This document shows positions 34,540 through 42,410 of a DNA stretch of 64,000 bases, one piece after another. The translations under genes and the position numbers were made by a program. The stretch comes from Fibrisoma montanum (GTDB lineage: Bacteria > Bacteroidota > Bacteroidia > Cytophagales > Spirosomataceae). The stretch lies in contig NZ_QXED01000016.1 in NCBI RefSeq assembly GCF_003583365.1, positions 1 through 64,000 on the forward strand, written 5' to 3'. The notes under the pieces were generated by a model. It made no database searches. It was not told the origin of the DNA and saw only the letters and a list, made by a program, of their open reading frames with translations. Numbering within the stretch: the first letter of the stretch is position 1; every line of letters starts with the position of its first letter.

Positions 34540-35649
34540 CTACCGAACCCGGAACTTAAAAATCCGGTATGGTTCCGTTCGCTCCGGCCGCGGAATGTGC
34601 AGTTGAGAGGTTGTTACGTAAATCGAACTGTCGGGACCGTAAGCAAAACTGTCGGGCCACTTCAGCTGCGGGTCCTGCACTACGCGCTGAAGCCGATCGG
34701 TTACGTCACCACTCCCCGGCGTCAGGCGCTGCACGGCGTTCCGCTGGATGTAGGTCAGGTACAGGTTGCCCTGCGGGTCGAACAGCATGCCATCCACGGG
34801 GTCTGTTTCACCAACGGTTTCGACGCGTTGCGCCAGTTGGTTATCGGTCAGCGATGCGTCCTGCAAAGCCGCCGTGGGGACCCGATACAGACTGCGGGCC
34901 GTCAGGGCGTGGAAATAGATGTAGTCGCGTTGGGGGGTCAGGGCCAGGCCGTCGGAGTCTACCTGTGGAAGCTTACCGCTGGGGTTTCGCCAGACACGTC
35001 CTTCGGCCTGAATAACGAGGTTTTCGGACTTGGTCAGCGGACTACGGCCGAGTACGCGCCGGGCGCTGCCGTTTGCCAGATTTACCACGATGATGGCCCC
35101 CTGGTTTGAGTCGGTGATGTAGGCATAATTGCGCTGCGTATCAACCCGCACGTCGTTCAGGTAGCTCGATGGGTACACAACCATCTCGTTCGATAGATCC
35201 ACCCGCTGGATGATAGCGCCGGTATTTGGATTAAACTTGAGCAGCTTGGGGCCACCGCGCACTACACCCCGCATGGACGGCGAGGCCGCGTCCAGCACCC
35301 AAAGATTGTTCTGATCGTCGATGTAGACGCTCTGGACGCAGATGAAATGGTCCTGGGGCGCCAGGGTCATGTCCCAGCGGTTCCAGTCGGCATTCGGAAA
35401 CGGCGTTGCCTGCTCACCGCTGACAACCGCTACTGAATACGGAATGGTGTCGGTTTCCATGCGGGGAAAATTGGCAAAGACGCGCCCTTCGCGGGATACG
35501 GCCACGCCGGTCCACTGCACCCGCGACGTAGCAACGGGCGTCAGCGTTACGCCGGGAATGGGTGAATCATCTTCCGAATCGTCGGTACAACTGAACACGA
35601 CGGCCGAACTGACCAGTAGGGTCAGCAGGGGTTTAAATAATGGCTTCAT
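34540..35649 (-). CDS. yellow/MRJP-like beta-propeller lipoprotein
   Basis: A 369-residue exported protein with a lipobox near Cys21 (LLVSSAVVFSC). The body looks like a six-bladed propeller of the major-royal-jelly/yellow family: FANFPRMETDTIPYSV near the start, NDVRVDTQRNYAYITDSN in the middle, SDGLALTPQRDYIYFHALTA and DGMLFDPQGNLYLT later. SMP-30/gluconolactonase-type propellers are the alternative. Bacterial members are of unknown substrate. The 190-base region before it holds an A+T-rich promoter-like stretch shared with the divergent blaI-like gene. Confidence 0.82.
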   Translation of the reverse strand: MKPLFKPLLTLLVSSAVVFSCTDDSEDDSPIPGVTLTPVATSRVQWTGVAVSREGRVFANFPRMETDTIPYSVAVVSGEQATPFPNADWNRWDMTLAPQDHFICVQSVYIDDQNNLWVLDAASPSMRGVVRGGPKLLKFNPNTGAIIQRVDLSNEMVVYPSSYLNDVRVDTQRNYAYITDSNQGAIIVVNLANGSARRVLGRSPLTKSENLVIQAEGRVWRNPSGKLPQVDSDGLALTPQRDYIYFHALTARSLYRVPTAALQDASLTDNQLAQRVETVGETDPVDGMLFDPQGNLYLTYIQRNAVQRLTPGSGDVTDRLQRVVQDPQLKWPDSFAYGPDSSIYVTTSQLHIPRPERTEPYRIFKFRVR

Positions 35650-35811
35650 CTGTAGATCGTTGAGTATGGTCTGTTCACCAATACTATATTTATATAATAG
35701 ACTAAATGTTTCGTCTGAGTCATATATTGATCCCGGACGAGCAAAAAAATGAGAAAATGGAGCGATGTATAGAAAAAACAGGAAAGCTTTCGATTATTAC
35801 TAAAATTAAGT

Positions 35812-35840
35812 TTGATAACTAAAATTTAGTTATACCTTTG
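35812..35840 (+). promoter_or_regulatory. promoter with BlaI-type operator in its spacer
   Basis: TTG (35812-35814), 18 bases, then TACCTTTG (35833-35840) make a Bacteroidota promoter. A dyad with 7-base arms AACTAAA/TTTAGTT (35817-35831) fills the spacer, where a bound dimer would block the polymerase. A half-similar copy (ACTAAAATTAAGT) lies at 35800-35812. The ATG of the regulator is only 4 bases after the -7 box, so the message would be nearly leaderless if this is the promoter used. Confidence 0.7.
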
Positions 35841-35843
35841 ATT

Positions 35844-36209
35844 ATGGAAGAATTAAATCACTCCGAAGAAGCTATCATGCGTATTCTGTGGGACATCTCT
35901 GAGGGTGTTGTCCATGACGTAATTGCTCGGCTTCCAGCTCCCAAACCACCTTACACCACTGTCTCGTCAACGATTCGTTTGTTGGAGAAGAAGGGTTACG
36001 TAAAACATAAAGCCTATGGAAAAACTCATGTATACTTTCCCGCCATTGAGCGCGATGTATACGCCCGAAAAACCTTTTCGGAAATCGTTCAACACTATTT
36101 TGATGGTTCGCCCAAAAATGTAGTTTCTTTCCTTGTTCAGGAAAAAGCGCTCAACCCAGAGGAAATCGAAGAACTACACAAATTGATAGAATCATACCGT
36201 AAAGCTTAG
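35844..36209 (+). CDS. BlaI/MecI/CopY-family repressor
   Basis: A winged-helix repressor of 121 residues, the family's normal length. It opens with LNHSEEAIMRILWD, the helix-turn-helix region contains YTTVSSTIRLLEKKGYVKH, and the dimerising C-terminus is rich in charged residues (EEIEELHKLIESYRK). These repressors are cleaved after a signal from a BlaR1/MecR1 metalloprotease, the product of the next gene, 8 bases downstream. A dyad in the promoter is the likely autoregulatory operator. Confidence 0.93.
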   Translation: MEELNHSEEAIMRILWDISEGVVHDVIARLPAPKPPYTTVSSTIRLLEKKGYVKHKAYGKTHVYFPAIERDVYARKTFSEIVQHYFDGSPKNVVSFLVQEKALNPEEIEELHKLIESYRKA

Positions 36210-36217
36210 CCCTGCCC

Positions 36218-37504
36218 ATGCTTTCCTTCGCCTACTTCGTCGAGACCAGTATCAGTATGGTAATCTTTATAGGCTGCTATCGGTTTTTCCTGTCCCGATT
36301 AACATTTTTTACCTGGAATCGGATCTATCTTGTAGGCACGCTCCTGTTCAGTCTGATCGCTCCTTTGCTCATCGTACCCACTCCAATCTGGTCAGTCTCT
36401 CCTACCCTGCCATCCGTACCGCGCTTGATAACGCAGGCGGTCGTCGTCTACCAGCCCGTTCAGGGCAGCCCCTTACTTAACTGGACGACTCTTTGTGGGG
36501 TGATTTGTGCTATTTACTGGCTATTTGTTACCTATCGACTCAGCCAATTGGCCGTAGATATTTTTTTATTACGCCAGGTAATTCGCCGTTCTGTAACTGA
36601 ATCATTTGGTTCTGATCGCATCGTCTGGGTGCAGGAAGATTTCCCAACCGCTTCGTTCTTCGGGTTCATATTTCTAAACCAACATCAACGTCGAACCGAC
36701 TCTTTGGCCACCATTATTCAACACGAACAGGTGCATTGCAGGCAATGGCACAGCGCCGATTGGCTCTTGGTACGTTTGGTTAGTGCCTTCTTCTGGTTTC
36801 ACCCCTGCATGGGCTGGTGGCGGCAAGCCGTAGCTACCAACCATGAATACATTGCTGATGCACAGGCCGCCCAGACAAGCGACAAAACTACATACGCCCA
36901 CTTGCTCCTGCAGCTCACCGCACAAGTCAGTAAAGTCTCAACGCTTCATTATTTTTCATCTTTTAATCAACTCAAATCCCGAATCATCATGTTACATCAA
37001 ACTCGTTCGAAAGCCATTCAGAAAATGCGCTTTTTAGCTGTAATTCCCTTGACCATGGGTGTTTTGTTTCTTACTTCGTGTGAGCGAAACGACTTCAAAG
37101 CTGTAGAGCCCGCTTTATTGTCGGCACAAGCCATACTGCATACCGACCTGATCGGTCAGTGGGTTACCACAAATAATGTTACCATTAATAATAACGATGG
37201 AAAAACACCGCGCATCTTTCCGGAACGCCCGGGAAATGTGCAGACTGTACTCTCTCGATTAAGCCTGTACGCAGATGGGCACTTCGAGATGAGCGACAAT
37301 CGAACATCTGTTAAACGTACAGGTAGCTGGAGCAGCGATCCGGTGGGTGTATCTGTAAAACTGGAGTGCGCCGACAAACCCAGTGAGCCCATTTACATCG
37401 ATGTCACTTCGCTGGAGAATCGGACTATGGAAGCTTGGCAATATTACCCTGCCGACAAGCAACTATCAGGTGGCACAGTTTATTATAATTTTCAAAAAGA
37501 GTAA
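36218..37504 (+). CDS. BlaR1-like M56 metalloprotease receptor with an unusual sensor domain
   Basis: A membrane zinc protease of 428 residues that would inactivate the BlaI-like repressor upstream. Three hydrophobic segments lie before residue 115; the zinc motif HEQVH is at 169-173, and a later membrane segment spans about 265-285 (FLAVIPLTMGVLFLTSC). The last 140 residues (LIGQWVTT, FEMSDNRTSVKRTGSW, YYNF end) look like a small lipocalin-type beta-barrel, in place of the penicillin-binding domain of BlaR1. The signal is therefore likely not a beta-lactam. No beta-lactamase is nearby. Confidence 0.88.
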   Translation: MLSFAYFVETSISMVIFIGCYRFFLSRLTFFTWNRIYLVGTLLFSLIAPLLIVPTPIWSVSPTLPSVPRLITQAVVVYQPVQGSPLLNWTTLCGVICAIYWLFVTYRLSQLAVDIFLLRQVIRRSVTESFGSDRIVWVQEDFPTASFFGFIFLNQHQRRTDSLATIIQHEQVHCRQWHSADWLLVRLVSAFFWFHPCMGWWRQAVATNHEYIADAQAAQTSDKTTYAHLLLQLTAQVSKVSTLHYFSSFNQLKSRIIMLHQTRSKAIQKMRFLAVIPLTMGVLFLTSCERNDFKAVEPALLSAQAILHTDLIGQWVTTNNVTINNNDGKTPRIFPERPGNVQTVLSRLSLYADGHFEMSDNRTSVKRTGSWSSDPVGVSVKLECADKPSEPIYIDVTSLENRTMEAWQYYPADKQLSGGTVYYNFQKE

Positions 37505-37520
37505 TTTTTTTCAGTAAATT

Positions 37521-37535
37521 AACTAATTTTTAGTT
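37521..37535. promoter_or_regulatory. second copy of the operator-like dyad after the regulator pair
   Basis: AACTAATTTTTAGTT has 6-base arms like the dyad in the blaI-like promoter, and a weaker copy (ACTA/TAGT) follows at 37541-37553. It stands after the operon, before the terminator, so its role, if any, is unclear. Confidence 0.45.
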
Positions 37536-37575
37536 ATAAAACTATTTTTTAGTAGAAAGCGTTGAGAACTTTTAG

Positions 37576-37603
37576 GAAGCCACAGTGATGTGGCTTCTTT
37601 TTG
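37576..37603 (+). terminator. rho-independent terminator of the regulator pair
   Basis: GAAGCCACA (37576-37584) pairs with TGTGGCTTC (37589-37597), loop GTGA, followed by a T-run. Confidence 0.9.
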
Positions 37604-37712
37604 CCGTTTCTAACTTCATAAGTAGCTCCTTACACTTTCCTGAGCCTATACATTTAACCACAGGCAACCTACTCGGCTTCTGCCGTGTTCTACACTAAAA
37701 CCCTCCGGAAAT

Positions 37713-38393
37713 ATGTCAACTACCCGTTTTGCTACGTTTATTCTCGTGCTGATCAGCCTGCTGGCGATCGGTTGTCAGCAACGCCCGGCCGGCAACTCAA
37801 CGGCCGAAAAGGATACCCGCCCCGCCAAACTGCCGACGCTACAGCCCGGTGAGGCCGTCGCTACGTTTGCGGCCGGGTGCTTCTGGTGTACCGAAGCTCA
37901 GTTTGAATCGCTCCGGGGTGTGCGGGAAGTGGTTTCAGGGTATGCCGGTGGCGACCTGGAAAACCCTACCTACGAGCAGGTGGGAACCGACCAGACCGGC
38001 CACGCCGAATCAATACAGGTGTATTATGACCCGAACGTAATTCCTTACGACACGCTGGTTAAAGCTTTTTTCGTTGGCCACGACGGCACTTCGCTTAACC
38101 GGCAGGGACCGGACGTTGGTACGCAGTACCGCTCCATCGCGTTCTACCGGACCCCCGCAGAGAAAGCCGCTATCGAAGCGGCCATCCGGCGTGAGAACGA
38201 GTCGGGCCGATACAGCCGGCCCATCGTAACGCAGGTTATACCCTTTAAGACCTTTTATCCGGCGGAGGTGTATCACCAGGGTTACTACTACGATCACCCC
38301 GGCGAACTATACGTACAGACGGTGTCGAAGCCCAAAGTGGAGAAATTTCGGGAACGGATGAAAAACTGGCTGAAACCGGGCGTTACCAGTTAA
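37713..38393 (+). CDS. msrA: peptide-methionine (S)-S-oxide reductase, lipoprotein form
   Basis: Repairs oxidised methionine in proteins. The 226 residues include a lipoprotein signal (LLAIGC, Cys21), so it works in the periplasm. The catalytic motif is GCFWC with Cys56, followed by GVREVVSGYAGG; later blocks are HAESIQVYYDPN, DGTSLNRQGPDVGTQYRS and AEVYHQGYY. No MsrB domain is fused. It is a single gene. Confidence 0.96.
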   Translation: MSTTRFATFILVLISLLAIGCQQRPAGNSTAEKDTRPAKLPTLQPGEAVATFAAGCFWCTEAQFESLRGVREVVSGYAGGDLENPTYEQVGTDQTGHAESIQVYYDPNVIPYDTLVKAFFVGHDGTSLNRQGPDVGTQYRSIAFYRTPAEKAAIEAAIRRENESGRYSRPIVTQVIPFKTFYPAEVYHQGYYYDHPGELYVQTVSKPKVEKFRERMKNWLKPGVTS

Positions 38394-38410
38394 TCAGTTT
38401 TCGGAAGTCG

Positions 38411-38490
38411 GTTTTTGGGGTGCAGTTTTCGGGAGCGGAAAAAGTGAGGCATCTGGCCAACTCAATCACCGTAAACTGCACACCGAAACC
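38411..38490. repeat. imperfect word-type inverted repeat after msrA
   Basis: GTTTTTGGGGTGCAGTTT (38411-38428) faces AAACTGCACACCGAAACC (38473-38490), 15 of 18 positions complementary. Further copies of CAGTTTTCGG words surround the left arm. It occupies most of the gap between msrA and the coiled-coil gene. Confidence 0.55.
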
Positions 38491-38623
38491 CGCAAACCTC
38501 TTCTGCAATTCGGCCTGTCCTACGACATTTTGTCAAGTCCCGTAACCGTTCGGCTTAATCGAATCTTGCGGATTTCGCAGAACCTCGTAACATTGTTCTG
38601 TCTTTCACCAACTGACAGACACC

Positions 38624-39355
38624 ATGACAGAACCCGATCAATCCATTGGGCGTAAAATTCTGAGTTTCTTCATCAAAGATGAAGACCCCAACGCGGCACC
38701 GGCTACCGGATCGCCGGCCGGGCCCGCCACAAACGCGGCCCCCCGACCAGCGCCTGGTACGCAGGCTCCCCCCGGCCCAGCCACCTCCGCCGGCCCTTCG
38801 AAGGCCACGGGGACGGCGACCGTACCGCCCGGCACCATCGACACCAAGTTTGCCGAGCATTTTGCCAACGTCCTGGCGAAGAACAATCCACCCGGGCCCG
38901 ATTATTTTGAGTTCCGCGAAACGCTGCGTGGGCTGAACGCCATTGGTCTGCCCGAAGACAAGCAGTTCCAGGCAGCGTGGGCCAGTTTCAAGGCGCTGGG
39001 CGGCCCAACGGACGTATCGACGCTGACCAACACCGCCAACCAGTATCTGGCGGCACTGAACAAAGACCGGGAAGGCTTTTCAAAAAGTGTGGAAGCGGCT
39101 CTGAGCGAACGCGTAGGCGGTTTGCAGAATGAAGAGAAGCGGCTGCAAACCGAGAACGAGGCCCTGGCAAAGCAGATTCTGGAGATTCAGCAGCGCATCA
39201 ACGCCAACACCGACCGGCTTCGCGCCATCAGTGGCGAGATTGATGAGCAGAGTGCGAAGATCAATCAGAACCAGCAGAACTACGAAGCGACCTTCGCCCA
39301 TTTCACAGATCAGATCAAAAACGACATCGCCAGAATGGCGCAGTACCTCAAATAA
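38624..39355 (+). CDS. hypothetical coiled-coil protein with a Pro/Ala-rich N-terminus (cassette gene 1)
   Basis: A soluble 243-residue protein without signal peptide or membrane segment. Residues about 25-70 are rich in Ala, Pro, Gly and Thr. A folded middle (FAEHFANVLAKNNPPGPDYFEF, LPEDKQFQAAWASFKALGG) precedes a long coiled coil from about 160 to the end (LQNEEKRLQTENEALAKQ, INANTDRLRAISGEID). I recognise no family. It is the first of three genes that appear to go together; the second also carries a coiled coil, which suggests partners. Confidence 0.75.
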   Translation: MTEPDQSIGRKILSFFIKDEDPNAAPATGSPAGPATNAAPRPAPGTQAPPGPATSAGPSKATGTATVPPGTIDTKFAEHFANVLAKNNPPGPDYFEFRETLRGLNAIGLPEDKQFQAAWASFKALGGPTDVSTLTNTANQYLAALNKDREGFSKSVEAALSERVGGLQNEEKRLQTENEALAKQILEIQQRINANTDRLRAISGEIDEQSAKINQNQQNYEATFAHFTDQIKNDIARMAQYLK

Positions 39356-39360
39356 TTAGC

Positions 39361-39439
39361 GAATGAGTGAAGTAGCGAATGTGCGAATTGTGCCGGACAA
39401 AGCATTCACTAATTCACTCATTCATTACTTCACTCATTC
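39361..39439. repeat. 29-bp inverted repeat between cassette genes 1 and 2
   Basis: Arms 39361-39389 and 39411-39439 are complementary at 25 of 29 positions and are built from GAATGAGTGAA words, like the element at 10528-10624. It fills the space between the two genes. Confidence 0.75.
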
Positions 39440-39456
39440 AATCATTCGTTCACAAC

Positions 39457-40470
39457 ATGGCAACCCCTGACTTTTCACAGATTGGCGGCAAAACGGACGT
39501 AGAGAAACGGTCGTTCTGGAGCCGCCCCGAAGGTATTCTGGGTATGATAGTACTGGCCGGGATTGCCGGCCTGGGACTGGTCTACTTTAACCGGGTCCTT
39601 GAGTTCCTGATCCGGATGACCTCGAACGTATTGACCCTGGCGTTACTGTTTGGCGCCATAGGTGCGCTGATTTTTCTGTTTACCAGTCGCGACGTACGGA
39701 CGGCGGTTTTCTTCCTGTTCAAGTCGCTTATGCGGAGCATCACGGGCACGGTGATTCAACTGAACCCCATTGCCATCATGAAGATCTACGTCGATGATCT
39801 GAAAGAGAAGCGGCAGAAGATGCAGGGACAGATCGATACGCTTGCCGGGCAGCTCGTTAAACTGAACAAGAAGATTAACGAGAACAACGAAGCCATCAAG
39901 CAGAAGTTCGCCGAAGCCAACAAAGCCAGCACCATGACCGATAAACCCGGCATGCGGGAAGCGGCCCAACTGGCTACCATCGAAGGCGCAGGCCTGCAGG
40001 AAATGAACGAAAAACTTTTTCCGCTGCAGCGCAACATCAAGATGGTGCTGGCTTTCATGGAGAAGGTGAACCAGAGCGCCGACTACATCATCAAGGAAAC
40101 CGAGATCAAGGTTCGGCTGAAGGAAACGGAGTATAAGATCGTTAAAGAAAGCTCAAATGCTCTCAAAACGGCCATCAGTATCTTCAAGGGCGACCCCGAC
40201 AAGAAGTTTTACTTCGATCAATCGATGGAATACATCCAGGAAGATATGAGCCAGAAACTCGGCGAGATGAAGCGGGCCATGGACCTGTCGATGGACTTCA
40301 TCAACTCGGTCGATATTCAGAACGGCATCATGTCCGACAAGGGCCAGGCACTTCTGGAAGCGTATAACAAAGGCGAATTCAAACTGATTCAGCTCGATTC
40401 GCCCACGCAGCCCGTCGTTACCGGCCCTAATCCTGCCAAGGACGCCGGGTATAAAAACCTTTTAGAATAA
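39457..40470 (+). CDS. hypothetical membrane protein with a coiled coil (cassette gene 2)
   Basis: 337 residues from the ATG at 39457; the longer frame would translate repeat sequence. Two membrane segments lie near residues 22-45 (GMIVLAGIAGLGLVYF) and 50-75 (VLTLALLFGAIGALIFLF). They are followed by a long helical cytosolic part with a coiled coil (DLKEKRQKMQGQIDTLAG, LNKKINENNEAIKQK). The layout recalls PspA/membrane-stress scaffolds but I cannot assign a family. The C-terminal tail is short and polar. Confidence 0.75.
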   Translation: MATPDFSQIGGKTDVEKRSFWSRPEGILGMIVLAGIAGLGLVYFNRVLEFLIRMTSNVLTLALLFGAIGALIFLFTSRDVRTAVFFLFKSLMRSITGTVIQLNPIAIMKIYVDDLKEKRQKMQGQIDTLAGQLVKLNKKINENNEAIKQKFAEANKASTMTDKPGMREAAQLATIEGAGLQEMNEKLFPLQRNIKMVLAFMEKVNQSADYIIKETEIKVRLKETEYKIVKESSNALKTAISIFKGDPDKKFYFDQSMEYIQEDMSQKLGEMKRAMDLSMDFINSVDIQNGIMSDKGQALLEAYNKGEFKLIQLDSPTQPVVTGPNPAKDAGYKNLLE

Positions 40471-40473
40471 ACC

Positions 40474-40522
40474 GGTTCGTAGTTTGACGCTATGCGCTCC
40501 AGATTATTATAAACTACGAACC
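40474..40522. repeat. 12-bp perfect inverted repeat between cassette genes 2 and 3
   Basis: GGTTCGTAGTTT (40474-40485) and AAACTACGAACC (40511-40522) are exact complements. The words belong to the GTTTGTAG family seen at 3714 and 14936. It begins 3 bases after the stop of gene 2. Confidence 0.75.
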
Positions 40523-40546
40523 ACAAACAACTAACTTTTAACTCCT

Positions 40547-41605
40547 ATGCAACGCTTAACCGTAGCCGGTCGGCTGCTTGTCACGGCAATTATTCTGGCC
40601 GCCCTTTTCTTTGCATTTCGCTATTTCGGAGGCAATGAGGCCCTTCGGAAACTGGCTCCAAACCAAACGGAGCAGTCAGAAACCATGCCCCGCGCTGATG
40701 AGTCGGACGCCCCGGAGTCGGCGCCCAATGAATCTGAAGCGTCGGACAACGGCTCGTCGTCCTCGTCTGGTTCGTCCGAAGCCGCATCGAGTAGCGACCG
40801 CCGTTCGTTTTCCTACACGCCCCCGGCCCCCCAGAACGGCAAGCTGAAAGGCGTGGTGGAACTGGGAGCCAGTGGCTTCAATTCATTCATCATTCGGGTG
40901 GACCCGGAGAAGCGCTGGAAGCTTGAAAAAGCCGAATTCGGCAACAGCCTGGTCCTGGAAAACATGGCCACGGACGATGATGTGCGGGCGGGCCTGAAAA
41001 GTTATATCGGCAAGATGCTCGACTACGGAGTGAGTGGCCGCGACATTCACTTCGTCGTCAGCTCGGGCGCGGCAAAAGCCGACGTAACCCAGAAGATTAC
41101 CAAAGCCCTGAAATCACTCAACTACGTCGTCAACACCGTAACGCCGGAGCAGGAAGGATCGCTGGCGTTGCGGTCGGTGCTGCCTGCCGATTACGCCGAC
41201 AATTCGTTTGTGGTGGACATCGGCTCGGGAAACACGAAGATTTCGTGGAAGGAAGGCGGCTCAACGAAAGCGGTAGAAACCTACGGCTCCAAATACTTTC
41301 AGAACGGCACCAGCGACGAAACGGTGTATAACGAGGTGAAAGCCATTGCAAAGCAGGTTCCTCAGAATCACCGCAAAACGGGCTTCATCATCGGTGGCGT
41401 ACCCTACGAACTGGCCAAAGAAGTTCGCGATGGCAAGGAACGGTACACGGTCCTGAACACGCCCGCAAACTACAAAGTGGAAAATGCCAAGTCGAAGGCC
41501 GGCCTGAACATTTACAAAGCTATCGTCGACGGTACCAACTGCGACCAGTTTGTTTTTGACTTCGATGCCAACTTCACCATCGGCTACCTGCTGACGTTGA
41601 AATAA
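40547..41605 (+). CDS. membrane-anchored Ppx/GppA-like (actin-fold) protein (cassette gene 3)
   Basis: A 352-residue protein with one N-terminal membrane segment (about 8-27, LLVTAIILAALFFAFRYF). A Ser/Glu/Asn-rich linker (about 40-90) precedes a domain that begins GVVELGASGFNSFIIRV, like the first phosphate loop of Ppx/GppA and other ASKHA proteins, and has SFVVDIGSGNTKISW, like the second, 110 residues later. FIIGGVPYELAKEV may be the adenosine-side segment. Whether the domain faces cytosol or periplasm is unclear, since positive charges flank both sides. No enzyme activity can be claimed. Confidence 0.75.
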   Translation: MQRLTVAGRLLVTAIILAALFFAFRYFGGNEALRKLAPNQTEQSETMPRADESDAPESAPNESEASDNGSSSSSGSSEAASSSDRRSFSYTPPAPQNGKLKGVVELGASGFNSFIIRVDPEKRWKLEKAEFGNSLVLENMATDDDVRAGLKSYIGKMLDYGVSGRDIHFVVSSGAAKADVTQKITKALKSLNYVVNTVTPEQEGSLALRSVLPADYADNSFVVDIGSGNTKISWKEGGSTKAVETYGSKYFQNGTSDETVYNEVKAIAKQVPQNHRKTGFIIGGVPYELAKEVRDGKERYTVLNTPANYKVENAKSKAGLNIYKAIVDGTNCDQFVFDFDANFTIGYLLTLK

Positions 41606-41707
41606 TAAAAAGGAGGAAAGGAGGAAGGGGAGGAAAGGAGAAGAGGGCACCGGATAACATTCCCTTTCTCCTTTCCTCCCCTTCCTCCTTTTTTCCTCCC
41701 CCTTCTC
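41606..41707. repeat. GGAGGAAA/TTTCCTCC inverted repeat between convergent genes
   Basis: The purine run (41606-41647) and pyrimidine run (41661-41707) share about 25 bases of perfect complement around GGAGGAAGGGGAGGAAAGG. It fills the gap between cassette gene 3 and the convergent gene, touching both stops, and could end both transcripts. Confidence 0.85.
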
Positions 41708-42106
41708 TTAATCAAGCGTTATCAACCGGCTGGGTTGGGCGGCTGGTTTAGCACCAACCGTAATGGTCTGGGTCGTTACGTTGACGCCGTTCGAAATTTC
41801 AACCTGATACGTACCGGCCGGCAAATCGTTCAGGTTCAGGCGGAGACGCAGCTGTTTGTCCTGTTTACCCATGTGCTGGAAGAACAGCACTTTGTTATTC
41901 ACATCTTTCAACTGTACGTTGACAACACCGCCGACTTCTTTATCCAGCGAAATCTGAAGTTTGCCTTCAATGGTCGGATAGATACCGGTTTTGTAGGTGG
42001 CGGCTTTGGTCCCACGACGGATCGGGTTTGTTTCGGCCTGCGTAGCAGACAAGGAAAGTACACTTAAGCCAAAAGCAACAAGCAGAGGTTTGATGAGCGT
42101 TTTCAT
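41708..42106 (-). CDS. small secreted beta-sandwich protein
   Basis: 132 residues with a signal peptide (VAFGLSVLSLSATQA). The mature part has the spacing of an Ig-like sorting-tail domain: KLQISLDKEVGGVVNVQLKD, then LRLNLNDLPAGTYQVEISNG, ending in a short basic-free tail. It resembles T9SS C-terminal domains standing alone, but the classical sorting motif is not evident. Function unknown. Confidence 0.75.
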   Translation of the reverse strand: MKTLIKPLLVAFGLSVLSLSATQAETNPIRRGTKAATYKTGIYPTIEGKLQISLDKEVGGVVNVQLKDVNNKVLFFQHMGKQDKQLRLRLNLNDLPAGTYQVEISNGVNVTTQTITVGAKPAAQPSRLITLD

Positions 42107-42311
42107 GGTTGGTATATTTGGGTTTACTGTTCAGAATAGTGCCGGGTTAGCCCCGTTTGATGAATCAAAGGTATGGGCAATAACCAGTACTTTGCATAAC
42201 ATAGTACTTGAGCGGTCAAACAACCTGATAAGCGGATAGATGCTACCGTTTACGGGTACAATTCGCCGGCTTCACCTGCATTGCCCGGCACAATTGGCCT
42301 CCTCACAACGG

Positions 42312-42397
42312 AAGCGGCCCGGCACAAACATGGTCTGTTGGTGTCGGGCCGCTTACTATGTATAGCCAAAGCCCGGTACCGACTGACGGTACCGGGC
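42312..42397. other. two adjacent hairpins in the gap 42107-42410
   Basis: Hairpin 1: AAGCGGCCCG...CGGGCCGCTT (42312-42354, outer arms of 10, with a partly paired interior). Hairpin 2: GCCCGGTACC/GGTACCGGGC (42371-42397) with a 7-base loop. Hairpin 2 lies 14 bases after the stop of the minus-strand gene and is probably its terminator, though without a clear T-run. The rest of the gap shows nothing more. Confidence 0.6.
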
Positions 42398-42410
42398 GAT
42401 TAATCATCCT

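Noticed and set aside
35844-37504. Beta-lactam resistance operon
   Set aside because: The receptor lacks a penicillin-binding sensor and no beta-lactamase gene is adjacent; only the regulator type is shared.
37705-42106. Toxin-antitoxin or phage-defence reading of the three-gene cassette
   Set aside because: No toxin, nuclease or helicase motifs are visible, and the surroundings are ordinary chromosomal genes.
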